The notes under the pieces are model-generated. The model saw nothing but the letters and a program-made list of their open reading frames with translations. It made no database searches and was not told where the DNA came from. From the NCBI GenBank assembly GCA_019693395.1, contig JAAMXP010004592.1, positions 1 through 43,814 on the forward strand: 43,814 nt of DNA, in the 5' to 3' direction. Shown here piece after piece: positions 20,746-31,237 of the stretch. Source of the stretch: Ettlia oleoabundans. Its lineage: Eukaryota > Chlorophyta > Chlorophyceae > Chlamydomonadales. Each line of letters starts with the position of its first letter. Within the stretch, counting starts at the first letter, position 1. The position numbers and the translations under genes were made by a program.

Positions 20746-22461
20746 ATGCCGCCGCGGAGGAGGACGGGTCCCGCTGCCGCCCACGCTGATGGCGAGGGGT
20801 CAAGGATGGCTGAGCAGCTTGTCGATCAGGCCGAGGCAGCTGTTGAACACCTTGAGGAACGCATGGGGTGAGTACTCCAACAAACGAGACAATGATGCAA
20901 TAGGTTTGGATGTGCCATGCACGGAAATTGTGCACCTGCTGTGGTAGTTGCGGTGGACCACCGCATTCCGTTTTGCCGCCACGCACATGCGCAGGGCCAA
21001 GGAGCCACAGGCGCATCTAGGCCCTACTCCAACCACGGCGGGAGAAGAGGCCAACATATGGTGAATTCTCTTTCCGTCCCAATCATGCACACCTGTGGTT
21101 TGTGGCTGGCACAGCCTCGGCAGTGGTCTTGTCATTGTTGGGGACGTGACTTCTGACCGGTGCTAGTGTTCGTCTCTGCTTCACCGCATGCCAACAAATT
21201 CATGTTGCAGGTACTTTGCCTTCGGTTCCAACATCAACAAAAAGGTGTTCCAGGGGCGGCGCATGATCAGCCCGGCAGAGAGCGTGCCCGCCGTGCTGCC
21301 CGGTTGGCGCCTGGAGTTTAGTCAGCCGGGTCTTCCCTATGCAGAGCCGGCATTCGCAGCGGTAGAGCCGCAGCCCCACGGAAACAGCAATGTGGGTGCT
21401 AGCGCAACCAATGGGGCAGTGGATGGTACGAGCATCAACAACGGCGCAACCAGCAATGGCAGCCACAGCGGGCACCCGGACGTGCACGGCGTTGCGCATC
21501 GCATCACCCCAAGCCAGTGGGCCTATGTGCTGGAGACGGAAGGCGGCGGCCGCAAGGAGGATCAAGCCTACCAGGTGGTGGAAGCGCAAGCGGTGGATTA
21601 CCAGGGCCGGCAGATAACTGTACTGACGCTAACGGTATCACCCCAGACGAAGACACGCATTCAGGTGCGGCGTGATCACTTGCAAAGCATGAGTTGGCAC
21701 TAGTATTGTTGGTGGTATCAGCAGATAGAGGGAGCGAGGGACATATGGCAGGCAGCATTCGCGCACCACTGCACCCATGACAGGCAACAATCATGTTTGC
21801 CATGCATGTTTTTATGACGTCACATGCTTGTGTCGAGGCTCACTTCGTTTCCAGCTATCACTCTGCTGCACTTTGCGCCTTTTCTTCACCTGCTGCAGGG
21901 CCGAGCTGCGCTGCCATCGCTGCGTTACTTGACCCTGATCCGAGATGGCGCCAAAGATTATGGGCTTGCTCCCGAGTATCAGGCATGGCTGGCAACATTG
22001 CAGCATTACAAGGCGGAGCGCCCGGGGCAGAAACTGGGGGCCCTGGCGTTCAAGGCGGTTGCATTTACCCTCATCTTCCCTGTGTGGGCAGGTGCGCTGC
22101 TGCAAAGGGGCTGTTCCAACAGTCAACCTGTCTGGCCAGCTTGCAGACGTGGCCCTACCCACATTTTAGCCGAGCAAGTCAGTTTGTTGTATGTTTTTCG
22201 TTTGCAACTGTGCCTTAGTGGGCACAACCTACCCTAATAACCTGCCCTCTTCATAACCTGCCGCTTCTGGTGCCTCTTGCTGCAGTGGTGCGCCTGTTGC
22301 GTCGCATCATGGGCATGAAGTCGGCCAACGACGACTTTATTAGTCGAGGGATGCGCATATACACCTCATTTATGTTCCGCACAATGCTTGTGCTGCACGA
22401 GATTGTGCGCCCGGTGCTTGGCTGCGGCATGACGTGTTCTGCCCCTGCTGCTCGCCAATAG
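20746..22461 (+). CDS. Gamma-glutamylcyclotransferase-fold (GGCT-like) protein
   Basis: Exons: 20746-20867, 21211-21664, 21899-22091, 22286-22461, giving 314 residues. The GGCT fold is shown by the substrate-binding start YFAFGSN (residues 42-48), followed by GRRMISPAESVPAVLPGWRL, PGLPYAEPAFAAVEP, and VAHRITPSQWAYVLETEGGG, where the Glu before GGG is the likely catalytic acid. QLPSLRYLTLIRDGA-type sequence follows (in exon 3, PSLRYLTLIRDGAKDYGL). Known members cyclise gamma-glutamyl amines or peptides in glutathione turnover; the substrate here is not known. A Gly/Asn/Ser-rich insert lies in exon 2. The C-terminal 90 residues include a hydrophobic segment (FKAVAFTLIFPVWA) and a basic tail, suggesting membrane association. 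An upstream in-frame ATG at 20614 would add 44 residues resembling an organelle presequence (MKRAFVVLSGARRTLL). Confidence 0.82.
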
Positions 22462-23053
22462 TAGATAGCGTAGGTGGGTGGCCTTGCAAACGTGGAAACG
22501 CCTCCCAAATACATCCATGTGATTAAGTATCACTTCAGCCGAGAGCCTCGACCCACGTTCATTATGCTATTATTTTGTTGCCATACTGTCAGCACCCAAC
22601 TGCGCTGGTTGTGTAAATGCATTGACGATCGTCATCGGGCACTGCACAAATAACGCTTGCGTTCACTTTGTCACTTGTAGCTTCCTTTTGTATGTAACAT
22701 GCTACTGCCCAGGCCGTGCCTGTCACTGCCTGTGCTTCGGTCCCGACGGGCGGCGCACGCTATGCAGCCGCTGAGGTGGTGGCTGTTTGAATACGGCCTT
22801 AGGGCATGTCGGATGCATGCTATGCGGCCCACCACGAACTGTCTGTAACCATATTGGCCGCATCGTTTCAGTTCCGTTTTGCTAAGCGGGAAACGCATCC
22901 CTGATGCGTTGACTCAGACCCCCGCTGTCCTGCTCTTCGGCGAGAATTTCGCCGAGCTTCAGCGAAAGATCGCATCAAGGCCTGCGACGCAGCGGCTGTC
23001 ACACGCAAGAGTGGGCAGCAGGCGGCACCCCTCCCGTCACTTGCTGCCAAGCC
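22462..23053. other. Intergenic region before the rhomboid gene
   Basis: 592 bases containing the 3' flank of the GGCT-fold gene and the promoter of the rhomboid gene. It has the TGTAA signal at 22612-22616 and a 7-bp inverted repeat at 22937-22955 (TCGGCGA, 5-base loop, TCGCCGA). I see no coding sequence. Confidence 0.5.
22612..22616 (+). other. TGTAA poly(A)-type signal after the GGCT-fold gene
   Basis: TGTAA about 150 bases beyond the stop codon at 22459-22461, in the spacer before the rhomboid gene. It fits the chlorophycean UGUAA signal. Confidence 0.4.
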
Positions 23054-25429
23054 ATGTCCGGCCGCGCCGGGACAGCGCAGTCTGAGCTTAGCCCCGCATC
23101 AGAGCGGGACATTGAAGCTGGTTCACCACATTTTAGTGTCGCTGCAGTCAAGCCTGCCGCTCCACCACAGGCATTGCAGCTAAACGCCTGGCCAGCGCAT
23201 CTCGGTGCAAATGTTCCAACAGCAGCGCATGTCTTTGAGACTGATAGCAGCACCAGGGGCGACGCCTGTATCAATGATCGTGATGTGGAGGCCACCCGGA
23301 AAGCACGAACATGGTCCTTGGGCCGACTTTGGGATAGGTGAGGCAAAATGGAACTGGTGCTACCACTTTGACGCATCACACCCCAATGACCTTCAGCACA
23401 CTCCCGCGACTCTTGTTCTCCCTGCAGACTTGCCAGCACGGCAGCATTGGCAGCAACAACAGCTGCAGCAGCAGCCGCAGTGCCGCTTCAATGGCTGAAC
23501 CACAGGGGGCTGCCGCTTTCCCGCCGTACACGCAGTCTTGAGGTCCTGTCCTTCGGAAATGAGCTGGCAGCACCTCATCTGTCCAGCAAGCAGCCCCTGG
23601 CGAGCGAGCCCTTCGGACTGCAAGCAGAGGGCGACAGGCGGCACTTGGCTGTGCAGCGGTGGCAGCGTGCCTGCCAGGCAGTGATGGAGGGGAAGGAGGC
23701 CGCCCGCTGCATCGATCTGCTGAGCAACCGGCTGGCCCCCCCAGATGACAGGCTGCATGCCGCAGTGCAACTGAAAGTGCGGTTAGCGGCATGCCCGCCC
23801 CAAGAGCAGCAGGCTCTGGCCTGGGCGCTGCAGGCACAGCGGCGAGCTGGCACAGTCAGCTGCGGGGACCATCTGCTGAATGAGTTTTACATCACAGGTA
23901 CATGCCAGCCGGCACCTGCCTCTCTTCTACTCTATCATATATGTAGGTGTGCTCTGTATTCTCCGGTTGTCACTTGTGGGGTAGGGGTGGTGCATGGCTG
24001 CTGGAAAAGCAATGTAGTATTTCATCAACCAGAATTGCGTGACCGGACGAGGCTTTTATAAAGCTGACGGTTTTTGTGGCTCTATACCACTCCTTGCACA
24101 TCATCATATTACCTCCACCTCAACTGGCTAAACCCCGTGCTGCTGTGCCTGCTGCCCTCCCTGCAGGCGAGCACCTCTTCGGCTTCTTCACACCGCCAGC
24201 CGTGGGCCACCATCGCCCCTATTGCATCGTCACGCTGACTGCCGTGCTTGTGCTGCTGTATTTCTTTATGGCTGGGCAGTACGGGCAGTACCAGATGCTG
24301 ATGCATCCCTCTTCTATTGCTTGCCTTGCTGGCTTGAACCGTAATGGCACAGCTCCCGCCTGGGGCCCTGGGGCCATGATGCGGTGGATCTCTCCACAGA
24401 AGAGCACCTGGTGCTTCAGCGGCCGCTCCCCAGGCAAATTCGATGCGCATTTCCTGATTGCCTGGGGAGCGCGCTGGGCGCCAGACATGCGGAACAGGTG
24501 GGCAGCTGGCTGCAGTGTGAGGCAGTGGCTGCCTAAATTCTCAGAGACATTTCACAGTATGCAGTTTGCCAATTATGGATTCAACAGGTTGCGTGCCGCG
24601 TGCTGGTTGTGATGGACTACTGGCGTTCCATGCATACTAACTCATCTCTACATCCGCAAAACGTGCCGCCCCCTTGCTGGCTCCCCTATATGCAGACCGC
24701 AGCGCTGGCTCACCTCGGCTCTGCTGCACCAATCCTTCAGCCACTTGTTGTCCAACTCATTGTTGCTGATTGCGCTGGGATGGCCAATGGAGGCTAAGTA
24801 CGGCACCTGGCGTATTGCAGTTGTGGCTGTGCTGTCAGCAGTGGGAGGCAACTTATTTAGGTGGGTGCTGATCGGCCAGCTTGGCTGGATTGTAGGCAGC
24901 CTGCGAGTTTACTATGGACTGACCGCTTTTTGGTAAGGTTCCGCGCCTGCTTGGAACCCCAGAATTTGCAGTGCCCTCTGCATCCACCTGCCCACCCAAC
25001 CTGCAACCAACCAAACCTGCCACCCACCGGCCCCTCCCTGAATACAGTGCGGTGACAGAGGCGGCCTGCACTGCTGTTGTGGGCACTAGTGGTGTGGTGT
25101 TTGGTATGGCGGGGCTCACCCTGGCCGATATGATCCAGAACTTTGAGACGCTCAGCCGCCCTCTTCTGCGCTCAGCTGTGCTGCTGGCCTTTCTCGTCTT
25201 CTTTGCAGTCACCGTGGGCACCACCCCCACAGGCACATCCCACATGTCCCACGTTGGTGGATTTTTGTGTGGCCTGCTGCCGGGACTGGTGCTACTGCCC
25301 AACCTGCACCGCGGGCGTTCTGAGGCAGTGGTGACCGCCTTGGGCGCCGTTGGGTGTCTGGTCACCTTCCTCACACTGCCACTGTTCTTTTATCTGCGGC
25401 AACTGCCCAAGATTTGCTGTGGCTGCTGA
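23054..25429 (+). CDS. Rhomboid family intramembrane serine protease
   Basis: Rhomboids cut membrane proteins within or near their transmembrane helices. Exons: 23054-23337, 23428-23897, 24167-24497, 24696-24860, 25048-25429 (543 residues). A cytosolic N-terminal region of about 265 residues, rich in Ala and Gln, comes first. It is followed by a transmembrane segment (IVTLTAVLVLLYFFMAG), a long loop, and the core. The core has HQSFSHLLSNSLLL (the conserved H...H...N helix), a second helix through AVVAVLSAVGGNL, then VVGTSGVVFGM with the nucleophile Ser431, and SHMSHVGGFLCGL with the catalytic His485. Two more helices and a Cys-rich end (KICCGC) follow. The Ser-His pair and the GTSG motif indicate an active enzyme rather than an iRhom. 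The arrangement resembles secretory-pathway plant rhomboids. The stop lies only about 80-100 bases before the OMA1-type gene. Confidence 0.93.
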
Positions 25430-25529
25430 CAAACAGCTGGCTTATTACTGTATTCCTCACCACACATGTTGTGTCTACGTGATTATGCTACTTGTTCATC
25501 CACAGCTCATGCACAGTCAGCGTGCTGAC

Positions 25530-28093
25530 ATGGCGGCAACTACGTTGCTAACAGACTATCAACTGCTGCTTTGTCATCCGCAAGGTGTTTTGCGCCATCA
25601 CCGCGGGCCAGTAAGATTGCGCGATCATCTCTGGGGAATGCAGGCACTCAGCCGAGGGTGGCAGGCCGCCTCGGCAGTAGGCGAGCCTCTTGTGAATGTG
25701 GCACTCAAGTTGTACTTCTCCCAGCGCCTTGATCTATTGCTGGCACGCGCCTGCCAGGTGGTGGTGCCTGCGCCAGCGGGTCTCGGAATAGCTCTGAGTC
25801 GAGTTGTGAGGCTCCTGGTTGCGGCCAGGGTGGCCAGAGGAGCAACACGAGCGATGGTAAGCAGCGGCATTCAGCCGCAAGCAGGCTCACTTGACTGGCA
25901 GGCGGTACAGCTACCCGGCAGGGCTGCCTGAACCACTGGGGGAGCACTCTGGCAGTTGTTCTCTTCTATCCTCCTGTTCTGGTGGGAACAAGACCCAGTC
26001 ATTCTTAGCTTTTCACTTCCAGGTGGAACAACAACAGGTGGAGGGCAGGGGGCGTAGCGACGGTTCAAGCCCGCCTCCGCCCGCCAGCAGCAGCGGTCGC
26101 CAACCGCGTCCGGCTCCAAGAGGTTTAGGCAGCGGCTTGCCACCCCTTCCGCTGCCACGCATCCCGCCCGGTGGCTTGGCAAGCTGCAGCACGAAGCCCA
26201 TAGGGCTGCCCATGATGCTGGTGGGGCAGAGCGCGACACGGGCACCGCTATATGCGTTTGGCTCTAGTGGGCGGTTACTGCGTGGCCTTGTTGGGCTGGC
26301 AGGCACCCTTGTGGTCTGCAGGTAAGCTTCATTTAGCATTCTGAGCAATAAAAGCCTGCACCAGCAGCATTGCAAAACACTTTGTTGATGGGATTGGCAC
26401 CCTCCCAGCTGGTTGTGCCTGCAGGGCTGTGAGGACACCCTTCACAGGACGCTTGGCCCGCCTGCCGCCCAAACTTGTGGAGTTTGTGTTCCACACTGGT
26501 ATGTCTGGTGCGGAGCCCTTTCTGTTTACATTGCTCTCTGCGCCTTTTACACAGCCTTTGTCATGAACGGTTGCCTGACCGTCCTGCCTTCATCGCAGTG
26601 GTTGGGCCTGCTGCAGCGATTAGCTACCTCTCCACCGGCACCTCCGGGCAAGCAGCTGGTCCTGGCGATAAAGCTGTTTGCCAGCACTATGAGCCAGCTC
26701 TGCAAACACTCTACATGCAGCTGCGGCAGGCGGGGGATGCAGAGGCCAGACGTGCAGGGAGAGCCGTCGTGTTTGCTTCCAGCGGGCCCTCGGGTGAGCA
26801 GGTTGAAACAACTTACAAACCGGGTGCAGGTTGAGGCTTGCTTTGTTTCCAGCATCCTGTCAAGCACATTTGCAGGCATACTTTGTGTATATAGCAGGCT
26901 GGTTCAGGTTGACAGGTCGACCTCCTTGTATCCAATACTGCTGGTGTAGTGGAGGCAATCCAGCGGCCGGACATCAACGCCTGCTGCCTGCCTGGTGGCA
27001 TTGTGTTCGTGCACAGGTGTGACTGCCACCAAAGTGTGCGCTGCTCAGCAGCTTGGCCTTTGTGACTACTTGGGACTCTATTCAAAGCCGTTCGCGTGTT
27101 GTGATGCATATTTGTCCTTGCAGTGGGCTGATCAAAGCAGTGCAGGGGCGGCAGGACTCGCTGGCGTTTGTGTTGGGGCACGAGGTGGGGCACGCAATTG
27201 GCAGGCACAGGTGAGAAGTTGTCATGTTTTGTGCGCGCCGCTGCTTGATGATTTGTTACAGAATGTCAGCATTTTGAGTCAATTTCAGTCAGGTCATGCC
27301 CACATAAAGCCGACGTCGCGTCAACCTAATGCACCAATCCTGCAGTTTAGAAAAGGCCACCACCACCTATATGGGCATGTTTGCCATTGATGCAGTAGTG
27401 GGCCTAGCGGGATGGTTGTTGAAGGTACAATAGTTCTGCTAGGGCAAATCAACCAACTTGGTTACTGCTTGAGACCTGAAGGCCTGCATGCATTCCAGGC
27501 TCCGTTTGCAGCTCAAACATGCCCTTTGCGCATCATGATGTAGGGCAGGCTGTCCTTTGTTTCCTCGCGTATATCCTTCACTGCAGAGCAAGGCGTCTGA
27601 TGCCGAGGATCAAGAAGCGCAGGAGGGGCAGGAAGGGTCTGTGGCCAGGCATCTCCGCACGCTGGACGGCATGCTGCAGAGCGGGCTATACTTGTTCCAG
27701 CTCAATCAGTCACGGCGTCACGAGTACGAGGCGGATCAGCTGGCCCTGCACCTTGGATCCAGCGCTGGATTGCCCAGGCAAGGGTCCTTGCATCGGCCAG
27801 TTGCGGGCAGTTGTGAGACGAGCATCTGATGCCAACGGCCACCGGCTGAAGCGTGTGGCTCGTAGTATGATGTGATGTGGTTTGTAGTTTTAAGCTTGCA
27901 TACTTAAGACACAAGATCTGCTATATGCAGGCATACCCTGCTGGATGGAGCAAAAGACGTTCTGCGCAAGTTTATGCGGTTGGAGTCAGCGGCAGGCGGC
28001 GGGGCGGCGGGGCAGGGCGACAGCGCGCTTTCCACGCATCCAGCGGCAATCAATCGCTTGCAGCGCCTGACGGAGCTGCACAGCGGTAGCTGA
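25530..28093 (+). CDS. OMA1: OMA1-type M48 zinc metalloprotease
   Basis: OMA1 is a stress-activated protease of the mitochondrial inner membrane. Exons: 25530-25856, 26023-26321, 26425-26498, 26599-26801, 26853-26886, 26950-27016, 27124-27210, 27346-27424, 27587-27777, 27931-28093 (about 507 residues). The zinc site is LGHEVGHAIGRH (HEXXH) with the third ligand in RRHEYEADQLAL. Other family blocks are NACCLPGGIVFVH, HSLEKATTTYMGMFAIDAVV (a membrane segment) and STHPAAINRLQRL near the end. The N-terminal exon is Arg-rich with few acids (QGVLRHHRGPVRLRDHLWG), which fits a mitochondrial presequence. ATGs at 25509 and 25530 are both possible. The last intron uses a GC donor (27778-27779), required to keep phase. 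The 34-base exon 26853-26886 (HPVKHICRHTL) and the donor at 26801 are the least certain parts. Confidence 0.88.
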
Positions 28094-28132
28094 AGGGCAT
28101 CGTCTCCATGTTGCAAAGTCACACGACCCAAA

Positions 28133-28137
28133 TGTAA
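28133..28137 (+). other. TGTAA poly(A)-type signal after the OMA1-type gene
   Basis: TGTAA 40 bases beyond the stop codon at 28091-28093, before the NAR1 start. It fits the chlorophycean UGUAA signal. Confidence 0.5.
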
Positions 28138-28319
28138 TGAAGCCAAGTCCCCAACGGCTGTGAAGGTCGGGTGCTGTGACGTCAGCGCCAACGAGGACAC
28201 GTCGTCCTAAGACTGCAGCGTTTCGGACCGCCGGGTTATTGCATTTAGTTGCTTGTGTTTGTTGCGTCTCGTTGGTAAATCGCCGTCAAGCTGAGAAGCA
28301 GTGCTGGGCAGCCGCCGAC

Positions 28320-30864
28320 ATGGCTTTCTCAGGAGCGGTGAAAATAGGCGATCTGAATGACTTCATAGCACCGTCTCAGGCGTGTGTAGTGAATCTGGAC
28401 GGGGGCAAGCTGGCCGCCACAGCCGATGCAGAGGTGCGCCTTGCTCTCCCGTTCATTCGCGGGTGATCACGGGCATGTTGAGCTGTTTTCCTGGCGTTGT
28501 GCAGTGACCGCCCCTGCCGCTATGTCGCAGCTCGCGCACAAGGCCGCCGTCGCTGCTGCCGCCACCGCTGCACCCCCTCCCCGTTGCTTTGTCTTCACAG
28601 TCGTCCCCCCCTCCCCCGGCTGCAGATTGGCGCGGTGCAGTTGCAGCAGCGTGCCCCACGTGGGTTTTCACAGACGCTTCCGGCAGCGCCAGACCAGCCA
28701 GTCAAGGTCTCGCTTCACGACTGCTTGGCATGCAGCGGATGCGTCACATCGGCAGAGACAGTGCTGCTGCAGCACCAGAGCACCGGGGAGCTCTTACAGC
28801 GGCTGGCTGACAGCAGCTGGACGGTGGTGATGTCGCTGTCCCCGCAATCGGTGGCAGCGTTGGCAGCTCTACATGGGCTGCCTTTACACGAGTGTGCCTC
28901 CAGGCTGGCAGCTTTCCTGCGCCAGCTGGGTGCTGCCGCCGTTTTTGACATCGCCGCCGCTCGCCAGCTGGCTCTAGCAGAAGCGGCGCAGGAGTTTGTG
29001 CAGCGATACCGTAATAGCAGACGAGGTGTAGCCACATTATCATCATCAGCAGCAGGAATGGCACAGGAAGGGGATGCTATGGAAGTGGACAGGGCACCCT
29101 TATTCGCCGGTGGCAGCAGTAATGGCTTGCTGCCAATGTTAGCCTCCGCATGTCCTGGCTGGGTCTGCTATGCTGAAAAGACGCATGGCGACCACGTGCT
29201 CCCCTACATTGCCACAGGTGTGTTTATTGTGCGACTTTGCAACTTCGGCTTGCACAGTTGTTTGGCCCGGCAAGCTTGCAATACCAGTTGCTTTATACAT
29301 TGTGTTGTGTGTACTTCTGCCCCTCACATTCGACCCGCCATGTTTTCAATGTGCAGGCAAGAGCCCGCAGGCGGTGATGGGCACACTTGTGAAGCGCCGC
29401 TGGTGCCAGGCGGCGGGGCTGCAGCCGCATCGGGTCTACCACTGCGCTGTGATGCCCTGCTACGACAAGAAGCTAGAAGCGTCGAGAGAGGATTTCTGGC
29501 TGCCTGGTGCGTCTGATAGGGGCGGCATTGTGCTAGGTTGCAGTTGGGACCCGGGGGCGTGCAGAGCCCTGGTCTGTTGGGGAGAAGTGGCAGAATGGCA
29601 GCCACAATGTTTCACTGCGTACATGCATTGCTGTTGTACCTTGTCGATTGTTGTGACCTCCATGCCCAAAGGAGATATTCCCTTGGCGTGCCTGATGGTG
29701 CAGGGACCCAAGTGCCGGAGACCGACTGCGTGCTGGCCACCACAGAGTTGCAGCAGCTGATGGAGGAGCGGCAGGTGGACCTGCACAGCCTACCAGGGGT
29801 GTCATTTGACAGCCTAGCGTCGCTATCCACGCCCTTGGCATTAGCAGCAGCCTGGCTTGGTGCTGTGCAGCAGCCTGTGGCCAATGGCAGCACAGTCATC
29901 AACGGCAACAGCGGTATCGGCAGCAGCAGTAGCGGCGGCGTGGTGCCTGCCAGCAGTGGGAGCGGCAGCGGCGGCTACCTGGAGCATGTGTTCAGGGTGG
30001 CGGCAAGGGAGTTGTTTGGGCGGGAGCTGCCGCCAGGGCCGCTAGCCATGAAGGTCGGCAGGAATGCAGGTGGGTGCAGGCTGCACCGTTGATCGGCCAA
30101 AAAAGCTGGCTGAGGGTACCAGCAATTTGCAGCCTGGTGCATGGGTTTGCCCTGCGTCGCACCTTATTGCTTCACTGCAACCGTCTGTGTAAGCTTCATA
30201 GCTCCTTTCTCAATATTCCCATTCAAAGCCCGCATGTATTGACTGCTTTCCGCCTTGCCCGTTGCAGACCTGCGTGAATTGACTCTGGAGGCAGAGAGCA
30301 GCAGCAACGCCCCGCCGCTGCTGCAATTTGCCGCCGCTTACGGCTTTCGCAACATCCAGGGCCTGATGAGGAAAGTGAAGCTGGGGCGGTGCGAGTATGA
30401 CTATGTGGAGGTGATGGCCTGCCCCTCAGGTGCGGTACTGGGCGGTACTGGGCATTACATGCTGGAGGCAGCAGCGTGGAGTGTCGCAATGCTAGGCATG
30501 ATGCGTGAACAGCGGGTGATGTGTTGAACCTGCCCTTGCAAACCATGTTGCGGCCTAGCCTGGTTGCGAGACAGGAGTGAGTTTCAGTCTGCTTCTTGCT
30601 GCTGATTGAAATGCAGGTTGCTTGAATGGCGGCGGGCAGCCCAAGCCAGCTGCGGGGCAAACCTCTGCGCAGCTTCTAGAGCAGCTGGAGACACTCTATG
30701 CCGGCAGCGGCAGTGCGGTACAGCCAGAGGCGGACTCAGCGGTACATCAACTGTACCGCGACTGGGTGCAGGGCCAGCCAGGCTCAGAAGCTGCCCAGCA
30801 GTTGCTGCACACGCAGTACCACAAGCGGGAGAAAACAGTCACTGCTGCCTTGTCTGACTGGTGA
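28320..30864 (+). CDS. NAR1: Cytosolic iron-sulfur assembly factor NAR1 (NARFL/CIAO3; iron-only hydrogenase-like)
   Basis: NAR1 is the adaptor of the cytosolic iron-sulfur assembly pathway, linking the scaffold to the late targeting complex that serves DNA polymerases, helicases and other proteins. Exons: 28320-28433, 28626-29217, 29357-29506, 29704-30069, 30268-30429, 30617-30864 (543 residues). All eight cluster cysteines are present. The N-terminal site is Cys22 (APSQACVV) with Cys71, Cys74 and Cys77 (DCLACSGC). The C-terminal site is Cys214 (SACPGW), Cys270 (VMPCYDKK), Cys459 and Cys463 ([12 protein letters not shown]). Other family blocks are [33 protein letters not shown] and [15 protein letters not shown]. 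The catalytic-centre features of true algal hydrogenases are not expected in this branch. A Ser/Gly insert lies in exon 4. The start is supported by the family N-terminus [14 protein letters not shown]. Confidence 0.97.
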
Positions 30865-31237
30865 CTGGCGACATTCTGTGTAATACAATAATCCGCACAT
30901 CCATTCCCTGTTGAATGTTTACTGATTCTTGCGGTAGCCTTTGCCTTCTGTTACTGTTTCTGGTCAGGCTATTGGCTCTTCCTCCCTGTTCATTGTTGTT
31001 GTTTTTGCTTTCCACCCTCTTTCCTCTCCTTTTCGGCTCCTCTGGCTTCACTTTTCTGCTCTGCCATTTGATTGCATCAATCAATTGAAAGATTGCATCT
31101 AATGGATGGAACAGCAATGTCACAATAAACATCAATGACCAGTAACAAACGATAGTTCAGGCTGCAAGGAGCAAGCTCCCAAGCATAGTCCCGAAATGGC
31201 ACCAGACCAGCAAAGCGGCTTTATCCCTGCTGCGCGA
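30865..31237. other. Convergent intergenic region between NAR1 and the PDE327-type gene
   Basis: The 3' flanks of two converging genes. It is AT-richer and pyrimidine-rich on the plus strand near 30960-31060. It holds the NAR1 TGTAA signal at 30879-30883. I see no coding sequence and no clear TGTAA for the minus-strand gene. Confidence 0.6.
30879..30883 (+). other. TGTAA poly(A)-type signal after NAR1
   Basis: TGTAA 15 bases beyond the NAR1 stop codon at 30862-30864. Confidence 0.5.
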
